Shown here: in pieces, positions 22,361-34,075 of the stretch
How the letters are laid out: every line of letters begins with the position of its first letter
Position numbering within the stretch: the stretch's first letter is position 1
Assembly (NCBI GenBank): GCA_963971225.1
Contig: OZ020267.1
Location: forward strand, 96,337,648 to 96,401,647
Length of the DNA stretch: 64,000 bases
DNA from: Melieria omissa
Taxonomy: Eukaryota > Arthropoda > Insecta > Diptera > Ulidiidae
Direction of reading: 5' to 3'
The notes under the pieces: model-generated
Told to the model about the DNA's origin: nothing
What the model saw: the letters and a program-made list of their open reading frames with translations, nothing else
Databases searched by the model: none
Program-made: the position numbers and the translations under genes

Positions 22361-25300
22361 TAGTTTAGGATATAAAAACTTCTCTCAATAAAATAAATAG
22401 ATTCTTCATGGCTTTTGTCTTTCACTTTCTATTTCTCTCTAATCGATCTATCTATTGATCTAGAACCAACGTCATATTGTCCATGATTTTACATATAGTA
22501 GTATCCCTTGAATTAAAAGAGCCGAAGAAGGTGACAGTACGCGTTATCTCATTAGCAAATAAGTTCTCATCGGGTCGGAGCACTGGATCCATTCAGCTTC
22601 ATCAACGAGTTGAAATGGCTTAAAATTTAATTCTAACAACACGAACATACAATTTTAAATTTATATATGTTTCTGTTTAAACATTTTAAGTAATTTTTCT
22701 CTTTGATCCCGAAACCACTCCCTGTGAGACTGTCGCTTAATTAAACCACTTGTGTGATTTTCCTCTTACTAGGTAAATTTCTGTATTGCCAGTTAACTTA
22801 TTCACTCTGGCTGCTTTTAATTTATTGGCATCTGAACGGATCTTTTATGAAGATTTTTTTAAAAAAGTTGTTTTTATTCGGTAGAGAACAAAACGTTAAA
22901 GAATGGTGCGAAAACGCTTTTCAGCGTCAATTGTCTAAGTTTTTGAAGTTAACATTCGAAATTTTAATTAAATGCAAATTTAAAGAGTTATTTAGCAAAA
23001 AATATATCTTAGAATAGAGAAGGAAGAAGAAGTTTTCAACACAAATATTTTTATCTTTCTTCTTTTTGTATTACAATTTTTTCACTACTATTTTGAAATT
23101 TAAAAACAACTTCAAAATGTGCAAAACTACAATGTTTACTTCTTCAATATTTTTCTTGCTTTCATCGAATGTCGCCGTTTTGAATTTCAATAAACGAATG
23201 AAGATTTCCATACTCGTATACGAATTTTTCACTCTTACTACTAGTTACATTTATTCAGGAAACACTGTAAAGTCAAAATTGTGTGTAAAACAGAACACAA
23301 AAACAGTCAAAGACCGACTGGTCGCTCTCGCTACACAGCAACGGCAGCGACAAACTCCACCGACCACAGACCAAACAAATTCTCAATTCTTATTTGAAAT
23401 TCAAGGTAATAAAATAAGTGAAAGAAGCGAAAGATTTTCATGTGGGAAACAAGTTAACGAAATTATCTGAATTGAATGGAATTTAGGTTTACTCTCAGTT
23501 TTATGCGGCTTCATTAAGTCGGAATGAGTGCGAGCGTGCGGCAGGCGGTAAGAAATGCGCTTTAAGAAAGCAGATATTGAAAGATATTTAAGGCTTAACT
23601 CAGTTTTATATTATAATTTAAGACTTGTGCTTTTCACTGCAGTGGAAAATTTCCTAGAACAGAGCAGGTTATGGTGTAAAAGAAAGTCAACTTGTTTTAA
23701 AATTATCAATTGGCAAAGAAATATTTATACTATTTATAATATTTATAAAGAGAGCTACGTAAGCCATATTTGGGGAATCAATAGAATCATAATCAGGAAG
23801 AAGGAATTTAAGGGATCAACCTTTCAAAGAATTTCATTATAAAAATTGGGTAAATTGGGTAAAACTATGGGTTGGACTTCCTTTTTAGTCGAAAAACTAC
23901 TAAATCTGATGGAGGCTTTGCTCTGATGGACTATTTAAATAATTATTGCAGAGATAATGTTACGAAAATTAGTTCTGCTGGCTAATGCAGGTGTAATTCG
24001 TTTCACTGGATTGTGCTCAGAAATAAAATACACTAAAATTCTTAGACAGCTCGCCATTAGTAGACACATTCTGTTTACAATTTAACACTCTCCCGACTCT
24101 ACACTTGTTATTAATTTCACTATCTCTGTTTCATCGTCGCATAATTCGTTCTCGAACATCCCAGTATAGCCTCGAGTCGTCTCTGTGATTGTTCCATCGA
24201 AGTTTGTATGCCCCATAAAACTATGCCAACCGCGGTGGGTAACTTTCCCGAATATCCCAATATTGCCTCGAAAAGTTCCTGCGATGGCTCCCTATAAGTA
24301 TGCCATGTTACTGAGGCCCCGGAATTCAACAGTGACAATACGCCGAAAATAACAATTCTGCAAATTGGCCTTTTTCTAAAAAAAAATGCTGGGGAACTGT
24401 CCACAGAAAACCAAAAACTGATATCTACACTCAGGCGGCCGTGGGTTAAACTTCTTGCTTTATTGTCAGATTTTCTATTGAACTTTAAATCATCCTTTCA
24501 CGAAAGCATTGAAACCATGACTATTGTAAAATTCTTTGTTTAGCTGCACGTTTACACTGCCCGCTTCCGCTGCAAATCGAACTTCAGTCGGGCATAATTT
24601 CATTTCCACAAAGGCCAATGTTCAATTCAGATTTTTTGTTATTGTTCACCTTTCAATTTCCAATTAAATGTTTTCACATTATTTACGCTCTTGATTAAAC
24701 GCTCCAAAAATTATTTCTTATACACAGTCAGCTTTGAATCGCTGTAGTTTTTCGCTGTGCTTTTTCCCTTAGCAATAATTCATTTTTATTATTTGATTTT
24801 GGGATGTGGCTTCACAGCCAACAACTAAGCACAAAAATACTAAAGAAACCTAAACAACAGTAACAACAAAAATAACAAAAATAAAGACATTATTAACATG
24901 GAAAAAAGCAGAAGATTCTTAAACAAGCGTGAAGACACGTGACCCAGTTTGAGGCCACGCGCAGCGCTGCTGCCATAACCGCGGCGCATGCGCAGCATTC
25001 CAATAAAAGGTGCGCGCAACCATAACCACCACCGACCACAAAAACAACAACAACAACAACAACCAAAAAGTCACAACCACAAGCGATTTATATGTTTCTA
25101 CATTTGAGCCAAGTTTTATGTGTCTACAAACATTTTTTGGGTTTTTATTCCTTTTAGTTTTTTGGATCTTAGTTGAAAACAAAAACGAAGTATGCAAAGA
25201 GAAATATTAAAAGAAGAAACGGCAAAGCAAATACGAATAATGTGCTTGGCTCAAAAATCTAAATATAGTTGACTTCAAATTGAGCTGAAATCCATATTGG

Positions 25301-25780
25301 GTGCTGCACACGTTGGCAGTGAAGCGCCCAGACAAGCTGCACTTTGTTTTCGATAGACTTTTTGTTGTTATTTTGCGTGCGACTGCCGGCGTGTTCTGAT
25401 TTACGTCTGGCGATTGATTTCAGTGCGGAACCAGATGCGAGGCGCTGAGGTGTGAAGCACACGAACACTGAGAAGTGGAGCACAAGACGCGGAAAATTTT
25501 CTTTATTTTTTTAGAAATATGAATTTTAACTCGAATTCAGGTGGCGACAAAAAAGTAGAGAAGAAGAAGAGCATATTCTTTACATTTTGTGCAGGAATTG
25601 AGAGAAACTTTAGCCATTCTTGCTGACATCTCGGGACTCAACTCTAAAGTTTAATGTGCTTTATAACTGATTACGATTACTTTGAATTCTAAAATAATTT
25701 ATAGGTTCTGTGATAACACAATGGGTCCCTCTTCTTAACGGCGGTTGAAAATCTTTGGGGGAATAACTAACGTATTTCGT
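22361..25780. other. Non-coding block
   Basis: Mostly unique AT-rich sequence. A 40-bp imperfect direct repeat (CCCARTATWGCCTCGA) occurs near 24160 and 24254. CAA/CAAC runs lie near 24850 and 25040. No gene supported. Confidence 0.4.
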
Positions 25781-25900
25781 CCCCGATAAATAAATAAATA
25801 AATACATACTTAAATAAATAAATACAAATATAAATAAATAAATAAATAAATAAGTGAATACATAAATACATAAATAAATTAATTAATTAATTAATTTAAA
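25781..25900. repeat. AAAT-type microsatellite
   Basis: Interrupted AAATA/AAAT units for about 115 bp, ending in TTAATTAATTAATTAA. Confidence 0.85.
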
Positions 25901-26029
25901 CAAAACATGGAGAAATGCAAAGCGTCGGCCGCAGTGAGAGTGTCGCTGCCCGCAGGGGCCGCGAACCGTTGACCGGCGAACAGAATCGTTTTGATTTTCT
26001 TTTAATTTAATAGCCGGCAATTTCGGCGC

Positions 26030-26080
26030 TTCAGCTCAGTTCAGTTCAGTTAGTTTTTGTTTTTGCTGTCAGTTGTCGTT
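26030..26080 (+). promoter_or_regulatory. Cluster of initiator motifs
   Basis: TCAGTT, the fly initiator consensus, occurs at 26036, 26041, 26046 and 26069. None has a clean downstream promoter element at +28. The sequence after it (26.1-27.3 kb) resembles a 5' leader: A-rich, GTGAAA words, few long frames. Confidence 0.25.
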
Positions 26081-27733
26081 GACAAGAAATGAACTAACAG
26101 AAAAGCGTGTTGCAAACTTTCGAATGAGAGGCGCGTCGCGGCTGCGCTCGAGCCAATGAAAGTGAAACTGCAACAAAGGCAAGAAAAAAATAAAACATCC
26201 ATAAATGAAATTGTTAGGGAAAATAACATAACGCATCAGCAAAAACATTTCACCGGCCACACACAAAAAGCGTGGCTTTTGTTGCTGTCCGCCGATGCGA
26301 AATGTCACTGGCACTTGGCTCAGCAAATGACAGACGCCCCAGCGACAAACGAATTTCTACAAAAGACGCACAAACAGAATCGACGCAGCGAGAAAAAAGC
26401 GAAAGTCCACTTTAATTAAACGGTAAAAAACAGTTCACCTAATTTTTTTTTGTTTTCATTTCATTTTATTTGATATGATATGATTTTGTTGTTGTTGCAC
26501 ACAGTGACCAGCGAAAAAAATGTGGAAGCAGTGAAAATTATATTTTATTGAAAATTAAATAACATCAACACAAATGCAGAAATAATTTCAACAGTAAAAC
26601 CAGTAAAAATACAAAATTATTCAATTCGTCTAAAAATAAACACATGCACACACACACACAAATCTGAATGTGGCAAACAAATTGTTTTAAGCTGCAGTAA
26701 TTGTGATTATTTAATTTGCCTTATTAAATAATTCAAGTGTGTGCACATCTAACAAAACAAAAACAACAAAACAAAAACAAGTATCAAAAATCACAAACAC
26801 AAAATTGCGAAATGCAAAATGGCGTAAAGCGCAAAAAACGAATGTCAATTGGCAATTGACAGCTGACAGCCGGGTGACTGTCAGCGCTCACTTTAAGCCA
26901 ATCTGTCAATGCGACTAATGACGAAAACAACCACTGTGAACCATTTTCCAATATTTAGTAGCTCGTATTTTTTTCCTCCCCAAAAACGCAGCACCAATCA
27001 ATTGCAGCATTTTTGTGTTTTTTGCAAATATTTTCAAAGAAATGTGTAAATAAAAAATGATAAGTAATGTAATTCGTTGCTAAGCGCAAATCAATTGGAA
27101 ACTTTTGTTGCCAACACTCAATTTCAGGCAATTTTTTGTTCGCAGCCGGCAGCGTAACAAATCGAAAAATTGCACAAAAAATTATGCACGAAAATTAAAA
27201 ATGAAGAAATTGCCTTAATTGAAAAAAAGTGCAGCGATTTGAAAGCTGATAAAATTGAGATTTTTCAATTGAAATATTTTTAATTAAAAATTGATTTGTG
27301 AAAACGTACAAAACATTAATTGTTTTTGTTACAAAAATGTTCATACTCAAAATGATGGAACTGCAAAAAAGGATATTTTATTCTAAATGGAAGTTTTGTA
27401 TTTACTTAATTTGAATGCTGTAATTGAATTTTTAAAGTTTAAGGTTACGTTGTATTGAAGTGGCTGCCTTCTTATGAAAAAAAACTTGGTGATTTGTAAT
27501 GCGACCAAATATAGTAAAACATTATTTTGTGTTATAGGTTGCCATATAACATAGGAACGGCGCAGTGAAATCTACGTTTAGAGATGTTTAGAGTAGAAAA
27601 CTCAAAGCATTTCCTCTTTGGAAGAATCTTGACCTCTTAGGAGAAATTTTAGAAGAAAGAGTAGATTTAGAGAAAGTTTAGAAAATTGTAATTTTCTGTC
27701 GTGGTTTTTGTAGATTTTTGAAAAATTATCGAA
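26081..27733. other. Leader-like then intron-like non-coding DNA
   Basis: A-rich sequence with CA run at 26645-26660 and CAAAAACAA words. No coding exon supported. Confidence 0.35.
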
Positions 27734-28870
27734 TAGGTAGGTAGGTAGGTGTGGATGCTCCAGGAGGAGCACACTTAGGCCAGGCGACCCATTGTGGTAC
27801 CACATGAGATCGAGCATCATATCTCTCACTCGTTAACCCGTTCGGGACGGAGTTTAATTTTGAAATCCAAAATACTCTCATTAGATATATTTTCATGCAA
27901 TGAATGTTGGGGTTTGAAAATTATATTGGATGCTCACAAATTCTAAAATAATTCTTTAATACGGGAACACCGACATCGAAAACATATTTTCCGTAGGTCG
28001 AAAGATTTCAATAATTTGTTCGAGGGGTATCAAAAACGTGCTGGGACGTAGTTATTATCCCAGTAGTCCCGAAAGAGTTAAACCAGTTGGAGCTATTAAC
28101 GAAGCTTAGTAGACGGCGTATGGTCTTATCAGCTAGATCTTCTAGACTTCCAAAGAAGAAGTTGCCTAAGTAGGTCAGCCTTTTTCTGGATAAAGCAGGA
28201 CAGTTTCATAGTAAGTGAGAAATATTTTCTTCCTCCTCCTCGTCCAAACAGCTGCGACAGAAGTCGTTCGAAAACAGCCCCATCCTTTTTGCGTGGCTGC
28301 CGATGAGGCAGTGTCCCTTAAGGACATCGATCATGGTTCTGACCTGGGCTCTGTTTAATGAGAGGAGTTCTTTAGAACGTCGAAGGAGGCTTGTGTTGCC
28401 TTGAACCCTTCTTAAATTCGTATCGTGTATAGAGCTCGCATGGCTACGAAGCTTACATGTTAAAAGAGGGACACCGAGCGTGGTCAACTCTTGGCTCGTC
28501 CGCTCTACAGTTCCCTGTAATATCCCTATGACCTGGAACCCAGCATAGGCGAATATGAAGCTGCTTGGCAGTCTCGTTGAGAGATTTGCGGCGCATCGAG
28601 AGCTCTAAGAGCTTATTGGCCGTCCGATAGTATCAGGATACCAGAAGCTGATATCATGTTTACCCTGAGCCAATCGAATGCTGCGCTGGATGCTGCTGTG
28701 ACCTCAGCCTGGAAGACACTACAGTAATCTGGCAGCCGGAGCTTTAAGTTAAGGTTTAATCCTTCTAAGTAGATACCACAGCCCACCTGACCAAGCAGTT
28801 TCGATCCATCCGTATAAATATGGACATCACCGCTGGCATCATTTTCGAATAACAAAATAACATCCGCTTT
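27734..28870 (-). pseudogene. RNase H-bearing LINE, 3' end, decayed
   Basis: C-terminal part of an I/LOA-like non-LTR polyprotein read on the minus strand. From 28855 there is VHIYTDGSKLLGQVG and later ILILSDGQ, the first and later acidic motifs of RNase H. After a frameshift comes LCWVPGHRDITGNCRADE, its last motif. After a second frameshift, near 28485, the tail contains GHCLIGSHAKRMG, NDFCRSCLDEEEEENISHLL, then CPALSRKRLTYLGNF to about 28085. An in-frame TGA replaces the first cysteine of the expected CxCP. The element then continues to a 3' end in GTAG repeats (plus sense, 27734-27750). A TTAA element (27833-28081) interrupts it just at the end of the reading frame. The polymerase and endonuclease are absent. 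Clade is judged from the RNase H plus Cys-rich tail. Confidence 0.8.
27833..28081. mobile_element. piggyBac-type MITE, 241 bp, nested in the LINE
   Basis: TTAA at 27833-27836 and 28078-28081 flank imperfect inverted ends (CCCGTTCGGGAC and CTCTTTCGGGAC). Removing it and one TTAA rejoins the LINE sequence on each side. No coding content; CTGGGA/TCCCAG near the right end forms a small internal palindrome. Confidence 0.75.
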
Positions 28871-29426
28871 AGGAAGCTTACAAACACAAGTTTACAAACA
28901 CAATTTTCATAGAAAAACATTTAATATCATGAATCATTTAATATCAGTGAATTGAAAATGATGAAACCTTTTTTGGTGAGAATAATGACACAAACGCTTT
29001 TAATAATGAAAGCATCAGTTGATGACAAGTTCAATTGAACCAAAACTGCAAATAATGAAGCTTTTTGTTAGTGACGAAGTTTATAAAAGCAATTTTGATA
29101 ACGAAATGATTGATGTCAGTATTGAAATACATTTTTTTAAAACATAATATTATTTATCTTTATTAAGATTATAATGACGAAAAATAATAATAATAATACA
29201 AGTAATTTCTAGAGAATTTGTTAAATTTTATTTTGTTAAATTTCATTTCTCCAAAACTGGCTGAACAACTTTAGAAAGGAACTGGAAGTTCGGAATTGTT
29301 ATTGTTTCTCTGGTTAGCGACGAAACTTGACACAATGAATATAAAACTATTGCTTCTACTGCTGCATAACTGATACCACGGCAGTTGTTTCTGTCAGTAT
29401 GACAGTCCTTGTTGTTAGCATTTCTA
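28871..29426. other. Non-coding, nothing recognised
   Basis: AT-rich sequence with a short ATTTAATATCA direct repeat near 28918-28948. Confidence 0.4.
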
Positions 29427-30100
29427 CGAGGGTGGTCTGGAAAGTTTCCGACCTCAACATAAAAATGGCAGTCAACAAAAGGCAGTTAATCTTTGCGCCT
29501 CTTTTTGAAGATACCAAAATTGTAGCCATTTCTTTAAGGCAACTGTTGTTTGACAATGACTTAAGTCAGTCGATTTGGCTGTTTTTGTAAAAATTAAAAA
29601 AAAACAGTATAATTAAATATTTGTTTTTGAAAGGTAGTACGCCTAAGCAAATTAAAAACTAGTTGGACCCTGTGTTCAGGAACTCTCTAGCATCATTTAC
29701 TACCGTGAAATTTTGGGCAGCTGAATTTAAACGTAGACGTACCAGCTTTGCTGCCCAAAACTGTAACCACTAACTCAAGCATCCCTCAAGTTCATCAAAT
29801 GGTTAACCTCGGCAATCGTCAAATAAAAGTCAGAGAGCTAGGAGATGTTACGAATATATTAAAAAAACCTGTTTGTCACAAATTGAATCAAGATTAAGAA
29901 ATAAGAAAGCTGTTTCCACGTTGGATGTCGAGTTCGCTCATGTTAGATCGAAAAAGTGTTCAATTGAATATTTCTAACGGTCTATTAGCGCAATTAGGCG
30001 CAATAATTCAGAGCAGTATGTAGAAAAGTTAAAATAACTTTATAGAAAAAACCTTTTGTATCTTTGTTACATAGGTTGGAAATTTTTTAGACCACTTTTG
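29427..30100 (+). mobile_element. Old mariner (classical family), deleted
   Basis: Left end CGAGGGTGGTCTGGAAAG (after TA at 29425-29426) and a diverged right end at about 30072-30100 form inverted repeats. A full-length element would be about 1.3 kb; here the transposase C-terminal half is missing. Confidence 0.75.
29615..30020 (+). pseudogene. Mariner transposase N-terminal half, dead
   Basis: Blocks in shifting frames match the N-terminal DNA-binding half of mellifera/irritans-type transposases. They are FLKGSTPKQI, then FTTVKFWAAEFKRRRTS after an in-frame stop, then VHQMVNLGNRQIKVREL, then KLFPRWMSSSLMLDRKSVQL and NISNGLLAQ. All catalytic aspartates are absent. Multiple stops and frameshifts show long decay. 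Its ends and residues differ from those of the DD41D copies at 15.3 and 58.7 kb, so it is a separate family. Confidence 0.8.
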
Positions 30101-30480
30101 TGCTTTTTTCCAGTGTCCTGTGAGCAATGCTGAAGTTTTGGCGTAGGTTTTAATAACTGGCCAGATCGCCTTATCACCTTCTGTCCATGATTTATTTGGC
30201 AATATTACAGTTGTGTCTAATGGTGTCTTTAACATTATTCAACTTGATTTAATCGACAAGTGTTCCAAGCCTTGTAAATTTATTAGTTTAAGTAAAAAGA
30301 GCTTTTTGTTGAAGACGACCGTCCAGATTGATTGTTTACAAACAACAAATAAATATTTTTGTGAACTCAAGTGCTGCGAACATGATTCGGGCGAAATATT
30401 GGCGCGTATTTCACATTCCACGGCAAAATATTCACCTTCGTTCAAATATAAGAAGCCTTGTAGTCACCTGCCATAAAAAT
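30101..30480 (-). other. Broken reading frame of unknown origin
   Basis: On the minus strand two open segments share one frame and are separated by a single TGA (30241-30239). The upstream one includes GEYFAVECEIRANISPES and the downstream one SWTEGDKAIWPVIKTYAKTS. A MAGDYKASY start-like segment lies just upstream in another frame. Together they would make about 130 residues. I recognise no family. The old mariner's right end truncates it. A decayed transposon or host gene fragment are both possible. Confidence 0.3.
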
Positions 30481-31342
30481 ACGATGAATGGAATGAAAGC
30501 AGTGCGAGCAAAACGATTATTTTCATTCATTTCAAAATTTTCAAATTTTCAATTTTTGTTTGGTTTTGTTTTGATGAAGTGACAGCTCATACATGAATAG
30601 CTGCGTTTCGTTGGTAAAAAAGCTTTTTCATAGAAAGCTTTCGGATGCAACCCTACGTAAAACTCGTTTCAAAACATGTTAAATGGTTTAACACGTTTAA
30701 TTTCCAAAAACAATTGCATGTGAATAAACAGGTTTTCGAACTGGTTTTGTTCATTTAACTTGTTTAAGCACATTAAACACGTTTAAGTCATCAGTTTGAA
30801 CGCCATATTAGTTCATTCAATTTTCAGGCCTCTAATTTTTTAAAGAAAAAGTATGAAATTTGATGAAAATGGCTATGGTAGATTTTTGCTTTTACTTCGA
30901 TAAGAATGGGAATCACACCAAATAATTTAGCTGTGTTGTATTATTTGATGTTTCCGCTTTCATTTAACACCTAACTCATTAAAAGATTTAAGAAAAATTT
31001 GCATGTTTTTGACCATCCAAGAAAACGCCTTGAAATTCCATATTTTGCGACTTTGAGGTCGGAGGTGTTGTAAATGCCACAAAGTGAAAATCATGTCAAC
31101 CGGTTTATTGGTTAAAATTTACAATCCCAAACATGAAAAAGTCAGGGAAAATACGAAAAAGTGACACGCCCGTTTTTTGCGAAAACGGAAACTAAGTTTT
31201 CAAAACGGTTTGCGGATTCGAAATCAGTGGTCCCTAATTACCTTAGAACTGATGTCAAACCCTGAAAAGCCGACCAAAATTTGTTGTTTGTCACAAAATT
31301 TGATGACTGGCAAAGGGTTTGATTACTTACTATAAGAGTCAA
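30481..31342. other. Non-coding, nothing recognised
   Basis: AT-rich sequence with repeated ACACGTTTAA words near 30690 and 30777. Confidence 0.4.
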
Positions 31343-32360
31343 TCGGCCTTATGCTGAATATCGTCATCGTCTGAAAAAATTACGATACGGCAACTTTCGT
31401 ATGCTGCTCATCGTCGTATCGTCAGCTGACGACGGAGTGCTATGCTCGTCATCGTTATCGCCTTCGCCTTTCGTCTATCGACGAATATTTCCATCGTCGG
31501 AAATTTTGCTGACGAAACTAAAACGATACTGAAATAAAATTGGGATCTCCCGTTTCCCAATGGGTTCCCTTTTCCAGGGAAGGGAGCGTAGTGTGGTGGT
31601 AACATAGGTAACAAGGTTGGCTGTGGTATTTTCTGCAGTCAGCGAAGCGAAGCCCCAGCTTTTCCTTCCACCTGATCATTGCAGTGTCTTCCAGACAGAA
31701 GTAATAGCCATTTACCAGGTTTCTATATGACTTATCTGCGAAAACGCGTGCAAAGCGGATGTCCACATATACTCGGACAGTCAGGCAGCCATCAAGCCGC
31801 TCGCGGAGGCGACCACCTCATCTAGGCTCGTCTTGGACTTCCAAAAATTCTTAATCACCCTAGCTAAAGGCTCCAACGTCTCATTATTTTGGGTGCCAGG
31901 GCACAAGGTATCGTAGGCCACTGAGAGGTGGGCGAACTCGCCGGAGCAGAACGCTGCTTACCGAGGCCGCATCCTTCCTCCCAGTGGGGGCTCCGCTTGC
32001 ATTGGTCAAAGAAAAATAAATTACTTGGTTTCAGGCAACGCAAATAAGTCCACTGTTTGCATTAACAGCCTCCGCTGCACCGTCAAAGATTTATTTTCTT
32101 CCTCGTCGCTTGAAAAAAACAGCTCGTAATCCATTTATTTTTCAAATAAACACACAAATCATTTGAAGTAACAGAATTTCCCACGTGAAATACCCAAAAC
32201 AAAAAATTTCCCACTCATAGAGTTGCCGTGTTTATTCAGTGCACAACGTTTCGTCTACGTTGCTTGTACAGCATACCGAAGTGTCGACGAAACGATAGAT
32301 TTGACGATACACATAGACGATCGTCAACGATGAGTGAGACGAGATTCAGCATAAGGCCGA
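31343..32360. mobile_element. Foldback-type element with 17-bp perfect ends
   Basis: TCGGCCTTATGCTGAAT at 31343-31359 is perfectly inverted at 32344-32360, followed inward on both sides by TCGTC. Both arms then carry many ATCGTC/GACGAT words (31362-31520 and 32245-32343). The middle holds a LINE RNase H relic. I cannot define the target duplication. Confidence 0.6.
31640..31995 (+). pseudogene. LINE RNase H domain relic
   Basis: Three frame-shifted blocks of an RNase H domain from a non-LTR element: DHCSVFQTEVIAIYQ, VHIYSDSQAAIKPLAEA and SLFWVPGHK, in the usual order and spacing. The conserved first TDGS motif is not visible, and there are stops between blocks. It lies inside the foldback-type element, either carried by it or inserted into it. 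It is a different copy from the LINE at 27.7-28.9 kb. Confidence 0.7.
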
Positions 32361-33768
32361 ATGTTGATAAGCTCTTCACTTACGGTTATTATTTTAGCCT
32401 GAAAGACGCCAGCTTCCTGGAGATTATTCCAGATTATCCCAATTTGGAATCGTTTCTGTGTGTATCATCAGTCGATATATTGCCGCGGCGCTACTGAGGC
32501 TACTACTGCTACTTCGCCGCTTCTGAGGCCGTTTACATTTAATTAGAATTCAAAATACGTTTTGGCTGATTCTTCTTGCGCTCCCCCGCGATTGTTCGTT
32601 TCTTTCGCAGTAACCTGCTTCCACTGTTGGCTGCCCTATTTCCTCTTTTGCTTCATTTTACTTTCTCAAATACATATATATTTATTTTACATACTTATTC
32701 ACTTTTTTTTTGACGTTGTACAAGTACAGCAAAAAAGTCAATGTGACGACTAGTTTACTTGTAAGTCAGCGGCTTAAGCTAACCAACTCTGAGCGTCGTA
32801 ACCCATAAAACTTGACATTAAACACAACAAGTCGACATCCCAAAAGCGTCGCTTAACTGTCAGCCCAACTAACCGATGCGGGGTTATGCGTTCAGTGCGC
32901 TATTGGCAACAGCACAGCTACAAAGCGCGCCGGAGCGAACAACTGGCGGACTGGACTAATGTACGAGCGCACGACCGAATGTGGCAGAAGAAGCGAATTT
33001 TCAGAAATGGCAACAAAACAATGGCAATGCAAAAATGCGCTACATACGCTGTGGCGACGGACGGACGGTTAGTCTTAGGAACGGACTGATGTGCGGAATA
33101 AAACGTGACCACAACAATGGCATAATTACGGCAAGCACCACACACACACACACAATTTGCTATTTACGAATACTGGCATCATGAGAAGGCGGAAGGGGAG
33201 TGACGGGTCAAACGCTAATGGATATATGGGACGTCTAAAACTTGGAAGCAGCAGTTGAACGCACTGCATACAAACCATGGACAATGTTCGATTCGTTCAG
33301 TGAACATTTTGGAACGAAAAGCAGCTGATTGTCTGAAAGATATAAACCAGTGACTGCTTTTGAAGCCTTAGGGCAGACATGGGGGAGTAAATTTATTCTG
33401 TTTGGTATCTAAGTAAAATATCTCCAATTCAAAATGCAGACAAGTTGTGAAGATCCAGCGATAGGCAACTAACATATCGCACCAGCATTTCAATTTCAAC
33501 TCGAAGAAAGCGTTCCAGAAGTATGATAAATCTCAAAAGATGGTCAGGGGGAGAAGCTCACGGTTATTGTCGGAGTACTCACTGGTCAATGCATCCTTGG
33601 CGGCGGGAATCACTCGCTTGCTAGGACAATCACAGATAATTCGCTCTCCCTCTTCGTTGGCCGTTAAAACTTTTGGTAATTGGTTGTCATCTGTCTACTC
33701 TTTAAACCAGAAAATTCAACTGTCTTGTTTTTCATGTATGAATTTGGTTAAAAAAAATCAGGGATCGA
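32361..33768. other. Non-coding block, leader-like at 32.85-33.2 kb
   Basis: GC-richer at 32870-33160 with an ACACAC run at 33138-33153. No supported gene. A faint ICDCPS block on the minus strand near 33620-33660 could be a LINE-tail relic. Confidence 0.35.
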
Positions 33769-34075
33769 GAATAACTGTTATTGTACAATTTTCATATAAA
33801 AAATTGTAATAATAAAATAAATAATAATAATAATAAATTTTTGACTTTTACTTTAAAAGTTAATATTAATGTTACTACCATTTCGGTCAAAAATAACAGT
33901 TATTTTGTGACTTTTATTTTTGAAAAATTCAAATTTCTCAATATATTTGACTGAAAAATAATAAAAAATAACAGTTATTTTGCCTAATATAATAAAATGC
34001 ACGAAATAAATTTTATTTTTGTTTGTAAAATTTAAAAGATAACAGTTAACAGTTAAAATCAGTTAACAGTTAAAC
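33769..34075. repeat. Scattered AACAGTTA palindromic words
   Basis: AATAACTGTTATT or its complement occurs at about 33769, 33895 and 33970, with AACAGTTAACAGTTA runs at 34040-34075. The words match the Myb core YAACNG but lie in simple AT-rich sequence. Confidence 0.5.

Noticed and set aside
33600..33680. LINE-tail-like ICDCPS block on the minus strand
   Set aside because: Only one short motif; neighbouring residues do not fit the family.
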